Source of the DNA: Halichondria panicea
Lineage: Eukaryota > Porifera > Demospongiae > Suberitida > Halichondriidae
Assembly: GCF_963675165.1 (NCBI RefSeq)
Contig: NC_087379.1
Location: 5,287,442 to 5,351,441, forward strand
Direction: 5' to 3'
Length of the DNA: 64,000 nucleotides
Within the stretch, counting starts at the first letter, position 1. Every line of letters starts with the position of its first letter. The translations under genes and the position numbers were made by a program. Shown here piece after piece: positions 23,530-35,200 of this stretch. The notes under the pieces are model-generated. The model saw nothing but the letters and a program-made list of their open reading frames with translations. It searched no databases and was not told the origin of the DNA.

Positions 23530-25337
23530 GTAGTATTCCTTTAGCAGTACCCATTGTAACACTTTTTCAATACTTTGCCGCTCCCAGACTGCAACTCGTA
23601 TCTACCCTTGTCAAGGATCTTATGGACAATATATGGACCTTTCCAGGTGCAGTCCATTTTCCCTCCCATTCGATGAGAATTGGCCATATTCTTTAGCATG
23701 ACACTGCTGCCAACTGGATAACTCTACGACAAAAATGGCAAAAATGAAGCTAAAGTTTGCTATATAAAATAATACCTTCAAAGAGTTATGCTTGTTGTCA
23801 TACTGCTGCTTCTGTTTTTGCTGTGCAGCAGCAATGTTCTCCTTGGCATTGAGGTGACAGCGGTCACGAATTTCCATCAACCTTCGGAGAATTCCATCCA
23901 TGTCTTCTCCGTCTTCTTCATTTTCAGTCTCCTCTCCACTCAATTGGTCAGCATCTCCTCTATCTTCTATAGCGTCGGCACCATCTCGTTGATCCATATC
24001 AAAAGTAACAGCTTTCCGCGGGTGGCGATTGAACATTAGGGAAAAGGGTGTGTACTTTGATGATGCCTACAATAAAAAAAATAATATATGCATGCATTTA
24101 AAATTTTACCTGTTTTGATATTGTAACAAAGCCGAGCGGTATGCCTTGTATTCGGAACGTAATCACAATAGAATGACCTTCAACATTTAATTGCAACACA
24201 CTGTATAACAAAACACACCTGCTTATATACCAATCTAAGTATCTAGAATGATCTAGAACAAATAAAAGAACAGGAAACAACTAGAAAATCCCTGAGTCTA
24301 TTGAGAACAATCTAGAATAAATAAGAACAGTCTGGAACCAATGATCCAAAGGGTTGTCCAATTATGACACCAATAGTCCATAGTACAGAGTACATCACAG
24401 ATATGCGATAGGCATAAAGAGCAGCAGAGAGATGCTGATCCCAGTCATCAGTACTAGAATCGATTACCTTCTTGAGAGTGTTCACTAGAGTCTGGTTGAA
24501 GCGTTCATCAAGGCCATTTGTTTGTGGGTGGTAAGCACTTGATACGCAGTGCTGTATGTCAGTCAACTGAAAAAGTCGGGTGTTGATTTCGTTGACAAAC
24601 TCTCTTCCTTGGTCTGATTGAATTACTTTTGGCTGGCCACCCATGCCTGCAAAATGTGTCAAACAGAAATTTTGCTACACCTTCTGCTGATTTTGATGGG
24701 AGTGGGGCAGCCTCAGGCCACTTAGAGAAATAGTCTGAGAGCGTGATAATGTACTTGTTTCCAGAGCTTGTTTCAGGTAGAGGTCCTACCAAGTCAATAC
24801 CAACTCTGTACCAGACCTTTGTCACAGGGATGGGATGTAGTTCTGCTCTGGGCTTCTGCAGTTGGTGATTCGTTCGTTGGCATTTGTCGCAGTGCTTGCA
24901 GAGCTGCATGTATGACGTCAGCATGTAGGTCTTTCCAGTAGAAATCTTGAGCAACCTACATGCATGAAACAGATATAATATTATTGTACTTTATAAGATA
25001 TGATGATAAATATACCTTTCCATAAGTCTTGTCTCTCCCAAAATGCATTCCATGCATCCAGTCCATCGTGGCACATGTTTAGTATCCTGCTTTTCTCCTC
25101 TTACTTCACCACAACTCTTCTCATTCTATGCATGCTAGTGCTGTCCTTCTCAGGCAGGTATAAGCATTGTTGCTGCAGAGCATATCTTTGAACTTTGTGT
25201 CTTATACTTCTCTTGTCATTAGTGGAAAGCCCGTCTCTGTATTTCTTCTGGCCAGCATTGCTAGCAGCAGTCTTGTACAGCAGTATGTCCTCATACTCTT
25301 GTTGAGTAGCCATTCTGATTGCTAACAGTCTATACAT
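23530..25337 (-). pseudogene. Integrase/transposase part of the Ginger1-like element
   Basis: Candidate start near 25337 or 25313 (MATQQEYEDILLY). A H2C2 zinc-binding region follows: Cys-His near 25060, HFGRDKTYGK readable in a shifted frame near 25020, and CKHCDKCQ in the next exon. The catalytic core (24312-24954) has Asp in YRVGIDLVGPLPE, Asp in VIQSDQGREFV and Glu in HPQTNGLDERFNQ, i.e. the DDE triad. An intron (about 24076-24410) joins AYRIS to SSKYTPFSLMFNRHP. A GPY/F-like module reads GGKMDCTWKGPYIVHKIL near 23625-23730. An acidic linker (ETENEEDGEDMD) precedes it. A frame change near 24640 and another near 23550 break the reading frame. It would catalyse strand transfer of the element's ends. 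Confidence 0.8.
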
Positions 25338-25520
25338 TTCGCATGCACGCGCAACGCTAAAGCCTTGACAGGTTTTGACAGGGTACATGTACCCGGATGA
25401 TATATCCTGGGGGCGGGGATTCTGTCCTAGGACGAAACCACCGGGGGGGGGGGGAGGCATTGTCCTAAGACCGCAGGCTCCGGGGGAGAAACTGTCGCCC
25501 GGAGGTTCTATCCTATGACA

Positions 25521-25626
25521 CCGGTGTAGAAGCGATATGGCCCCCCCCCCTTATTTTGGGGCCCCTGGCCCTAAAACGCTAGCGATTTGGGGTGTAAGGG
25601 GGGGCCCCATATCTCTTCTACACCGG
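25521..25626. repeat. 106-bp GC-rich palindromic element
   Basis: The ends CCGGTGTAGAAGCGATATGG and CCATATCTCTTCTACACCGG are inverted repeats with one mismatch region. Inside are C10 and G8 runs and 'cctggccctaaaacgctagcg'. No ORF. The left CCGG is also the target duplication of the Ginger1-like element, so the transposon inserted exactly into the palindrome's end. Confidence 0.8.
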
Positions 25627-25654
25627 TGTACTTGCAAGTAACAATCTGCATAAG

Positions 25655-25930
25655 TAACAACAAGGGTGCATGCCTTTGGCAACAACAAGCACACTAGCAA
25701 TAAGTTGAGTGTCCAATATAGTGTACATTATAGTAGAGGCTATAGTGTTCCTAGACAGTGACAGTGTTGACTCCGGAGAGTGCTTGACAGAGGAGTGTGT
25801 TGTATAGTCACTCACTAGTCCCCTCACATAATCACACACTACACTGTAGTCACCCTCACTTTGATGAGTTGCTATGACTACCAGACAGTCAAGGAAAACA
25901 ATGTGTACACATTCAACACAACATTATCTA
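25655..25930. repeat. Second copy of the Eph-array intergenic unit
   Basis: Matches 17490-17760 at high similarity (shared 'gttcctagacagtgacagtg', 'ctacactgtagtcaccctca'). Before the transposon insertion it would have lain directly upstream of Eph-like copy B and downstream of copy C, confirming the repeat period of the array. Confidence 0.85.
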
Positions 25931-26179
25931 AACACTCTAAAAGCTTAGTATATACATGCAACGCACACACACATCTGCTTATGATTATGCGCCTTCATTA
26001 TATCACGATGGTGACGTGGAAATTAAAGTGGATGTATAACGAAGAGAGCATGCAAGAAAATTTATAATACATGACAGCTTTATAAAAGCCATGATGAGGA
26101 TGCACATAATTTAAGGGGCCAAAATAATTACAGTTATAAAATTATACAGTACAAAGAAACTCAAACAATAATGTCATAA

Positions 26180-26351
26180 ACAACTTCGTAGTCTCTAATT
26201 GATTTATAATTATTCTCCGTCCGAATTTGAATCATTCGGTTGAGTAGCTTGTCCGTAGCAGGGATTAGGTTGCAATTCAGTGGCTTGTCCATAGGAGGCA
26301 TTTGGTTGCACCATCTGCACTTCCTTGAGCTCAATCTGGAGATAGTCCTGT

Positions 26352-26385
<34 letters not shown>

Positions 26386-26660
26386 GGGATGCTATTATGC
26401 TTGCATGATATTAATTGTATAGACGGAATTCTTGACTAGTTGAGTGCATAACTTGTACAGTAGCTGCTTAAGCTTATACCCTCAATCACTCCCACAGTGG
26501 TGGTGACAGTATTAGATGCTTGTCTCCCCAGCAGCTCTGATCCAGAGGTTGTCATCCCTACCCCTACCACCAGTGGATACCGGCTCCTCCCAGGCTAGTG
26601 TTAGTGAGGTACTGGACATATCCACCACCCTGTGGAGGGGACGGGGGAACTGCGTGGGTG
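26180..26660 (-). pseudogene. Eph-receptor-like relic, copy C
   Basis: 26220-26345 matches the 3' end of the last exon of copies A/B (tail encoding sequence 'ggttgcaccatctgcacttc'), but the membrane-helix part is deleted and the remainder joins directly to the GT-rich acceptor region. 26478-26655 matches the FN3 exon (VVDMSSTSLTLAWEEPVSTGG) with small internal deletions. The Cys-rich, ligand-binding and signal exons are missing. It is the third, eroded unit of the tandem array. Confidence 0.85.
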
Positions 26661-29220
26661 TGGGTGGTTTGACATGAATTAACCTATAATGAAGGAAATG
26701 GTGTGTTGTAAAATAAGATTTTATATGCAGCTTATGCATGGGATCACATGATCCGTTTCCTATCCTCTTTTATCTACAGACCTTTGCAGAGTTCTTGTGT
26801 CTAAAGCGGAAGTTACCGTCACGTGATATTCTTGTACATTAAAGCCACACAACATCACGTGAGCCCAACATTGCTGAGTGAGGCAAGTTTTTTACATTGA
26901 TGTATTACTAAATTACTTGTTACTAGTTATTCAGAGAAATCTGAAATAGGATTGTAGCTTCCCAGTATTATACAAAGTGGCTTGCCCCAGCCTGCCCGCT
27001 CATTTTGTGTTGCTGCAAGCTGTTGAGAGTCTAGTCATAGACAGTTAAAAGCTTGGACTAAGCCTTAGCTCCAGCTGGATATATAGTTCTGTGACACAGG
27101 CTGTGTGTGTGACCATATTGGAAACGGAAGTGATTCACGTGATGTTTTACAATGAAGTCTATGTAGTGGCTCTGGGACCATCCGTGTATCTCCTCATAAC
27201 TCCCGCAAAAGCCCGGGAAACTTATTGTGTCCAAAGCATACATCTCAGAGCTACCCCCATTACTGAATCACATGCCCCCTGATAGTAGGTATCAATTGGA
27301 AACAAAGAAAATATAATCTCGATTGTCGTGAAGTAGCTAGAGGTACACAGAGCGCTTTTTCATGCTTGTGTTAATTCCTATAGTACCTTTGATATAGCTA
27401 AGGCTTTGTAACTAAATAGTGTCCTGTGTCCCAAATGGCCTCAACTATTAGAGAAAGTTGATGTTTAGCAGCAGAACTGCTCGTGGACTTCTTTACAGAG
27501 AGCAAAACAATTCTCATGAATTATTCATGTTTAGCCCTCGTGTTAAAAAGTAAGCCCCGATTAAAACCGCGGAGATACATGGATGGTACTTCGAGGGTAC
27601 TTCCGTTTCCAATCCCTCTTCTACTCTATCTATGGTGTGACTAATAGTAACTCACAAAACGATTGGGATAGCTAGTCTCGAATACCCGCCTCAACCTAAA
27701 TTAAGCTTTTAGGTTGAGGCGGGTATTCGAGACTATGGGATAGCTTCAGCTAGCTGTTCAAAGCGCCTTCCTCCTATATAGGTCGAATTTTTCCCAGTTC
27801 AACAAAATTAAATAGGCTCTATTGGAGAAAAGTGGTTAGGGAATGAGCCCAGAATTCAATCTTGTTACGTAATGGTTCACGTGACAGGCACTTCCGCTCT
27901 ACACATCGAGTTGCAACAGAGGAGGAATGCCAGTGTCAAAAGGTCACTAATTAAAACACCACGTGGCCCTATGTTTTACATGTAAAACTGAGTTTACCTT
28001 CGCGCCCTTGAGTTTATACACTATCAATAGATTGATTCTCACAACAGAAATCGGTTGAGCTATCGCGCCCCAGATGAATCAGCTTGAGAGAGGAGATCCA
28101 GGATTTAATTGCAACCTTTGACCTTTTATTGCATTCTTCAAACCCACAAGATATGGAAATTAGCCTTCCGTGGCTAGGGTATAAATTTTGATGTACTGGC
28201 TTGCTGCACTGGATAGATCTAGGTATAGTAAGCTTTCCAAGCAGGCAAATAAAGAACAGAAGCGCTAAGCTGCTATATGCAGCAAAGGTCAAGAACCCAG
28301 AACAAGAATGTTTAATCCTTCATTAAACGTGACCCTATTGACCCTGGCGTTCCTCCTCTGAGTTGCAAGAACCAGAGATTGAAGAGAAGGGGGATATGAA
28401 ACTAGATCACGTGAGCTTATGTGCTCACTGTAAAACAGAGTAAAAAGTTTAGGCACTCCGCGTTGCTATAAAAATGGCGGTTTAATTTGTAAATAAAACA
28501 AAACAGGCCCATGGGAAGCTGGATGACTCACTTGAAGAATTATGATCATATAATTGACTAGCCACAGATTGTTTTAAAATATATTTGGTGGCAATAAAAT
28601 CCAGAACGCCAGATTCCCTGGTTTATTGGCTATACTAGCCTTTGTGGGACTGTAGCAGAAAGCAAGTTGGTTTTCGTAAGATGGTTCAGTGATGAGTTTT
28701 AATGTTAGCTATGTATTCTATGTACTGGTGCCTGTCTCAAAGGCTAGATCGCTCTGATGTAGTGTACAATTTTGAAAAATTTTGCTCCAGGACAAGTACA
28801 AGAGGTCAAAAAAGTTGAAGTGATCAAACAAGCTGTCTCTTGGCTTTTAGCTGAGGAGCTGTTGCACTTCCCAAAGGTCCACTCTTGCATTTAATATCAA
28901 CCTTTGTTCTATATGTAGCAGCAAGTCCAGAGATACAGTCCCACAAAGTATTTTACATGATTTTACATAGAACTTGCAGAATGTGCCACGCCCATTTTGG
29001 GCAACACGGATTGCATGTACACGTCATCAAGTTTCATATCCCTATCTCTGCAAGAACTCTGCAAAGGTCTACATTATGATTGTGATTGTATGGAGACCCA
29101 GCCGACTCTACTGTGTGTGGCAAGTAGAAAGGCGTGGTTTCGATCTTGTTGAGAGGAAATAAGGGAAAAGGTCGTCTATAGGAAGAAGTTATAGTAGGGG
29201 GATCCAAACAAAGAGACGTG
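26661..29220. other. 2.5-kb non-coding interval with foldback sequences
   Basis: No gene recognised. Contents: a perfect 28-bp-arm palindrome (27673-27735, listed separately); a longer foldback with arms near 27905-27946 and 28328-28369 (shared 'ttgcaacagaggaggaa' and its complement); short inverted phrases 'cctttgcagagttcttg' (26770) and 'caagaactctgcaaagg' (29050); repeated CACGTG-containing motifs. Confidence 0.5.
27673..27735. repeat. Perfect palindrome with 28-bp arms
   Basis: TAGTCTCGAATACCCGCCTC...AACCTAAA and its exact reverse complement flank a 7-bp centre (ttaagct). It may be a small foldback element or a hairpin of unknown role. Confidence 0.95.
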
Positions 29221-29234
29221 GCTACTGTCTGATA

Positions 29235-32200
29235 ATGGCTGACATACACGTACACAGTGACATCGACAGTGCTGCCAGGGCTGGTGACTTGAGTGCTTTG
29301 AAAGACGCCATCAAGAGGGGAGATGATGTCAACAGTGTGGATGAGGTAAGCTGGTTTGTGGATATGTAGAGCTGAAGCTGTGAAAGTCTGTTTTTGCTAG
29401 CTGTCGTACTATAAATTTAATACCGTACCCAATCAAACTCAATCAATGATGTAATGCATAATGCATACTTAAATAAATGTACAGTATTTACATTGAACTT
29501 CCGGGTCTTGGCCGTTCAACTGTATCGTAGTAACTCAGCCACGACTCAGACTGAACGCAATTTTAAGGTCCTAAATTAGCGCCAGCGGTTGCTGTAAAAA
29601 TTTTTATGGCTTATAAAAGGCATACCAAGGCAAGTTACCTTTACTTGGCCTATAATATTGTCATGTGCATGCATTTGATCAGCACTTCTGATTTGATAAC
29701 TATCGAGAAGCAGCTTCTTACAGAGACGAAAAATCACACAGTAGATCCACCTGCCAGCTAGCTTGCTGAAAGGTTAGAGTTAGTGTTATGTACTTTCGTA
29801 CGTGCACTGGTGGATGGCGTCAGATGCAACCACTCTATTACAATCCCCTCTATAACACAGATGTGTTGTCAAAAGTTACTGTATGCTCTCACTCTTGTAG
29901 GATGGGTGGACTCCACTTATGAAGGCAGCCAGTGAAGGTCACACTGACAGTGTTAGAGAGCTGCTCTCCTCAGGAGCCGTGGTGGACCTGGCTGATGAGG
30001 TGTGTATCTGATACTAAACTGATGTGTTATAGGCAACATTATTAGTCATTTAGGAATTATAATTATAATGAACATTGCCTTAAACTCACCTCTATGCTGA
30101 ATAATTGTTGACAAGAATTCCATGGAATTGATTTGGTTGACTGTTATTTTAACTTTGGTTTGTGTGTGGATTTTAATCTGCCGTCGCTCAACTACGAGCT
30201 AGCTTGCTGAAAGGTTATTATGTACTTTCATGCGTGGGTGGATGGCGTCAAATGCAACCACTCTATTATAGTAAAATAATGTCAATCCTCTTCCTTTACT
30301 TTATGCGTCCTCTCCCGCCCTTCCCCACCAAGCCACGAAGGATGCTCAGCAACAAGGGCACAGGGGGGAATATTTACGAGGCCATTGATGATTACCGACA
30401 TGGTCTATCACACATATGTGTTGTCAAAAGTTACTGTATGCTCTCACTCTTGTAGGGTGGGTGGACTCCACTCATGGTGGCAGCCAGTGGAGGTCACACA
30501 GACAGTGTTAGAGAGCTGATTTCCTCAGGAGCCGTGGTGGACCTGGCTCGCAAGGTGAGTATCTGATTGTGTTTATAGGCAGCATGTTTGTGACCATTAA
30601 TTTTCATCATTAATTTTGATAAATGAAATATTTGCGCATGTACTTACAATTATGTAATTCCTGTCTTAATAATGCCAATTAATCCCCTTCTTTATTTTAT
30701 TTATGGTCTATCGCACAGATGTGTTCTCAAAAGTTACTGTATGCTTCCACTCTTGTAGGATGGGTGGACTCTACTCATGGTGGCAGCCAGTAGAGGTCAC
30801 ACTGACAGTGTTAGAGAGCTGCTCTCCTCAGGAGCCGTGGTGGACCTGGCTGACAAGGTGAGTATCTGATACTAGTGTCTATAGACAGCATGTTTGTGAC
30901 CATCACAACATTAGGTATAGTGAATTATTTCATACGTACACATATGGGCATTATTGGCATTTTCAATTCGAATCCTTGTCTATAATTTTACGCTTATCTT
31001 GCTTATTTATATCTAAGTTGATGAACTGGGCTTCATAAATGTTCTTGATAATTATATTGTACAGTCGATTATTTCGTGTGCTTAAATTTGTTAAATGGAG
31101 GCTGAAAAAGATGAATAAAGTTGTACACAGCACATTACTTGCATTTTTTTGGCTTTTTGCCAATCCCGTTCCTTTACTTTATTTATAGTCTATCAAACAG
31201 ATGTGTTGTCAAAAGTTACTGTATGCTCTCACTCTTGTAGGATGGGTGGACTCCACTCATGGTAGCAGCCAATGGAGGTCATTCTGACTGTATTAGAGAG
31301 CTGCTCTCCTCAGGAGGAGCCGTGGTGGACCTGGCTAACAAGGTAAGTATCTGATACTAAACTGATGGCCTATAGGAGTCATTTAGGAGTTATAATTATA
31401 CATGGACATTGCCTTAAAATCACCTATATTATGAATAATTGTTGACAAGAATTCCTTGGAATTGATTGGGTTGACTATTATTGGTTTGTGTATGGATTTT
31501 AATCTGCCGTCGCTCAACTACGAGCTAGCTTGCTGAAAGGCTAGAGTTAGTGTTATGTACTTTTGTGCGTGGGTGGATAACGTCAGATGCAACCACACTA
31601 TTATAGTAAATATTGCCAATCCCGTTCCTTTACTTGATTTGTAATTACAGCGCCAACTGAATTCCATTATTAAGTCCTCCAACGGTTTCTTTAATTAAAA
31701 GACGTAATTATTTGTGATGTCAGGCCCAAGACAGTCAGCTTTTCTTTTAATATGCACATGCATTTGATTTGTAGAGCTGCTGTAAATACAGAGACCAAAA
31801 ATCAAACCGTACAGTAGATCCACTGCATACTGAAAGACTGCACTCAACACTAGAATCGCCACCATAATATTTGTGAGGTTATAAAAGTTGATTTGGGCGC
31901 TGTAAACTACGCTCACTTGCACACTCAGTTTGGGGCAAATGGTTCCAAAAATAAGTGTAACTATGATCTATCACACAGATGTATTGTCAAAACTTATTAT
32001 TATGCTCTCACTCTTGTAGTATGGGTGGACTCCACTCATGGTGGCAGCCAGTGAAGGGCACACTGACTGTATTAGAGAGCTGCTCTCCTCAGGAGCCGTG
32101 GTGGACCTCGCTGACAAGGTGAGTATCTGATTGTGTTTATAGGCAGCATGTTTGTGACCATTAATTTTCGTCATTAATTTTGGTAAATGAAATATTTGCG

Positions 32201-35200
32201 CATGTACTTACAGTATTTTGTTTTGCTTATATAATTTTTACGCTTTTCTTGCTTATCTAAGTTGACGAACTGGGCTACATACGTTTTCTTGGATATGTTG
32301 TACACAAATGAATAATTATGATACGTAGCACTTAAAAAGGTTGTACAGTTTAATAACATAGCACATCATTGGATAGTTGCATTTTTGCTCTTTGCCAATC
32401 CCTTTCCTTTACTTTATTTATGGTCTATCGCACAGATGTGTTGTCAAAAGTTACTGTATGCTCTCACTCTTGTAGGATGGGTGGACTCCACTCATGGAGG
32501 CAGCCAGTGAAGGTCACACTGACTGTGCTAAAGAGTTGCTCTCCTCAGGAGCAGTGGTTGACCTGGCTGACAAGGTGAGTATCTGATACTATATCTATAG
32601 GCAAGATGCCGGGTATAGTAGTCGTCTGGTTTGTTTTAAGTGTGTGACACAGTCTACTCACCTGGATTCCTTAGCACTGCGTTTACAGCATGGATAATCA
32701 CACAAGTTATTAGTTTTCAGATTTTGATGTTAAAGCTTCGTAAGCTTGGACTTACACGGCTAGCTAGCTACACCTGGTCTTTATTTGATGTACGTATTTA
32801 CAGCAGTGATCCCGTACCAGGAACTAGATATGATTGTGGTTGTTGCTTCTTTACTTATCCTAGCCCCAGAACATACTTTTAACACTCCAGTCTTCTTTGC
32901 TGACATTGCTGTGATCCTAGTCCATATATGCTACTAAAACTCACTAGGCTAGCTCTTGTTACTTGCTGCTTAGGAAACAGGAAAATAATTTATTGGTTTT
33001 GATTGTATACACCCGTAGATCTTTATTATTCGACAGCCGAGGGTTAGCACTGAAGTGCTCTAGTTTTGCATGTATGCACAATTATACATGGACATTGCTT
33101 TAAAATCACCTCTATGCTGAACTAGTGTTCAAGCTGGCGCTGTGCTAATGCCTCTCGCCACGTTTTTGCTTTCGCTCAAAAGTATTAGAAAGGTTAATAA
33201 TTTGCAATAATTATGATTTCAAATTGACAAAATAGAATTCAATCACAGAAAGTAGTACCTATAACAAGCAGTCTATAGTCTGTAGTAGTCTGTGAGATGA
33301 AAGTAGTACCTATATAACAAGCAGTCTAAAATAAATTACAGAAGAAAGCAGTCTAAAAAGAGTTATCAAGGTTTGTGGCTTACCTGGACCTCAACAAAGA
33401 GAAGAAAATTGATTCTGATTCTGCCAGGATCTGGGGTTCAAAATAGATTCTCTTACACGTGGTATTGAGCGCGCATGCGCATTATATCTACTGTATCCAG
33501 GAATAGGGGTGTGTCTGCAAGTAGCTTACTTCTTTAGCAGCTCTTTCTAACTCTTGTAGCTAACAAAAAGCTAGCGCTTAAGTGCAAGGCTAACTCATAA
33601 GTTGAATAGAAAGTTTGTGCGAACTGATGATGCTACGAAAGATTCTGAAGAGACTGCAACAGCCTTCAATGTGAGTCAAACTAGCCATAACTCGAGAAAG
33701 AAGCTTTAGTTTGCTAATCCACGAATCAAAATCCAAGAGAACGTGGCTAGAAGCCTATAGAAGCTGTTAGTTTTCGTTACATTGCAACCGTTGAGCAGTT
33801 ATAGCTGGAATACACACACAGACAGCACACACACACACAGTCAGCTTTACCGTGCGGCTACGCCTCGAGGCATAATAACTGTGGACAAAAATTCCATGGA
33901 ATTGAATTAGGTGGGACTGTTAATTTGGTTTATGCATAAATTTTAATCTGCCGTCGTTCAACTACAAGCTAGCTTGCTGAAAGGTTAGAGTTAGTGTTAT
34001 GTACTTTCGTGCGTGGGTGGATGACATCAGATGCAACCACTCTATTAAATTAATAATGCCAATTAATCCCCTTTTTTTACTTTATTTATGGTATATCGCA
34101 CAGATGTGTTCTCAAAAGTTACTGTATGCTTGTAGGATTGCTAAATTTTCTGTGACGTACATACGTATATATACATGCAGTTGTAGGTGTACTGTACATC
34201 ATTGTTAAGCACATGTACTGACAATCACATGCATGACTGTACATTTCCTTAGTGCTTTAAACTAATGTCCCAGCCGGTTTTAATTTTTTATGTACTGTAC
34301 GAGGATGTTGTGGTTGTGTTCTCACTCTAGGATGTGGTTGGAAATGTAGAGCAGTGAATGTCTGTATTGTTCAGTGTACATACATATTGTGTTGTCACTG
34401 TCTCCACTCTTGCAGGATGGGGACACTCCACTCATGTGGGCAGCCCTCATCGGAAAGGAAGATACAGTAAGACAGCTTCTCTCATCAGGGGCTTCCCTTC
34501 TCTGCACTAATAAAGTGAGCACATGTACTTTATAGAGAACATAGTTGCGTAGTTATACTTAACAAACAGCTTTACATGTACCGTACCCTCGCGAAAATAA
34601 GTCCATCTTGAATAAACGCCCATCCCCTCTTTTGCTTCGAAGTTCTTGCACAAGGGTATTTTCACTCGATTATAAGCCTACCCAGAATGAAGATTTTGAG
34701 CATGCGCAGTAGCTAAATGCCACATGTTGGACTATTAATTTTAGTGAAGAAAGTAAGTGTTAGGTAGCAGCTAGTAAGACTATATACTCCTTGCTGGGCC
34801 AAGATCAGACATATAACTTTCTCTGTATGGATCTGTTTGCCCTTGAATATGTATGCTCATTTATGAATCTAATTAGCGAGGTGCCGTATACTCCACCTGA
34901 TCCAGTAGTCCTATATATGCAGAGAAAAGAAAACACAAAGTCCAAGAAAGTTATCACACAGGCCAATTTTGCAGGTTACCTTGCCTTGGTTTTCTGAAAC
35001 AAAGTACCTGATAGCTGCTTTGTAGGAGTATGACCTACCATCCTTTGGGAAGTTTCTGCTACATCTGACATCGACACAAGTGACAAGCAACGAATAGAGT
35101 CAGAGTCCACTTCTTTATGTTCATTCTCTTGTCATGCTTTAATCATACTCATGCATTAGTTTATAACACTGTTGTTGTCAATGAAATGTTCATACTATGT

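Larger units (their letters stand above)
21928..25520 (-). mobile_element. Ginger1-like DNA transposon (integrase + Ulp1 + PHD), 3593 bp
   Basis: The left end begins TGTCACAGGACA and the right end finishes TCCTATGACA, so both termini read TGTCAYAGGA inward. The four bases just outside each end are CCGG (21924-21927 and 25521-25524), a 4-bp target-site duplication. Subterminal DNA on both sides carries repeated AGGACA/TGTCCT and G-run motifs that may be transposase-binding sites. The interior, on the minus strand, encodes a gypsy-type integrase with GPY/F module, then a repetitive linker, a Ulp1-type protease and a PHD finger. TGTNR termini, 4-bp duplications and an integrase-type transposase fit the published Ginger1 superfamily as I recall it. 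Frameshifts in several domains suggest this copy is inactive. It interrupts the tandem-duplicated DNA upstream of Eph-like copy B. Confidence 0.85.
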
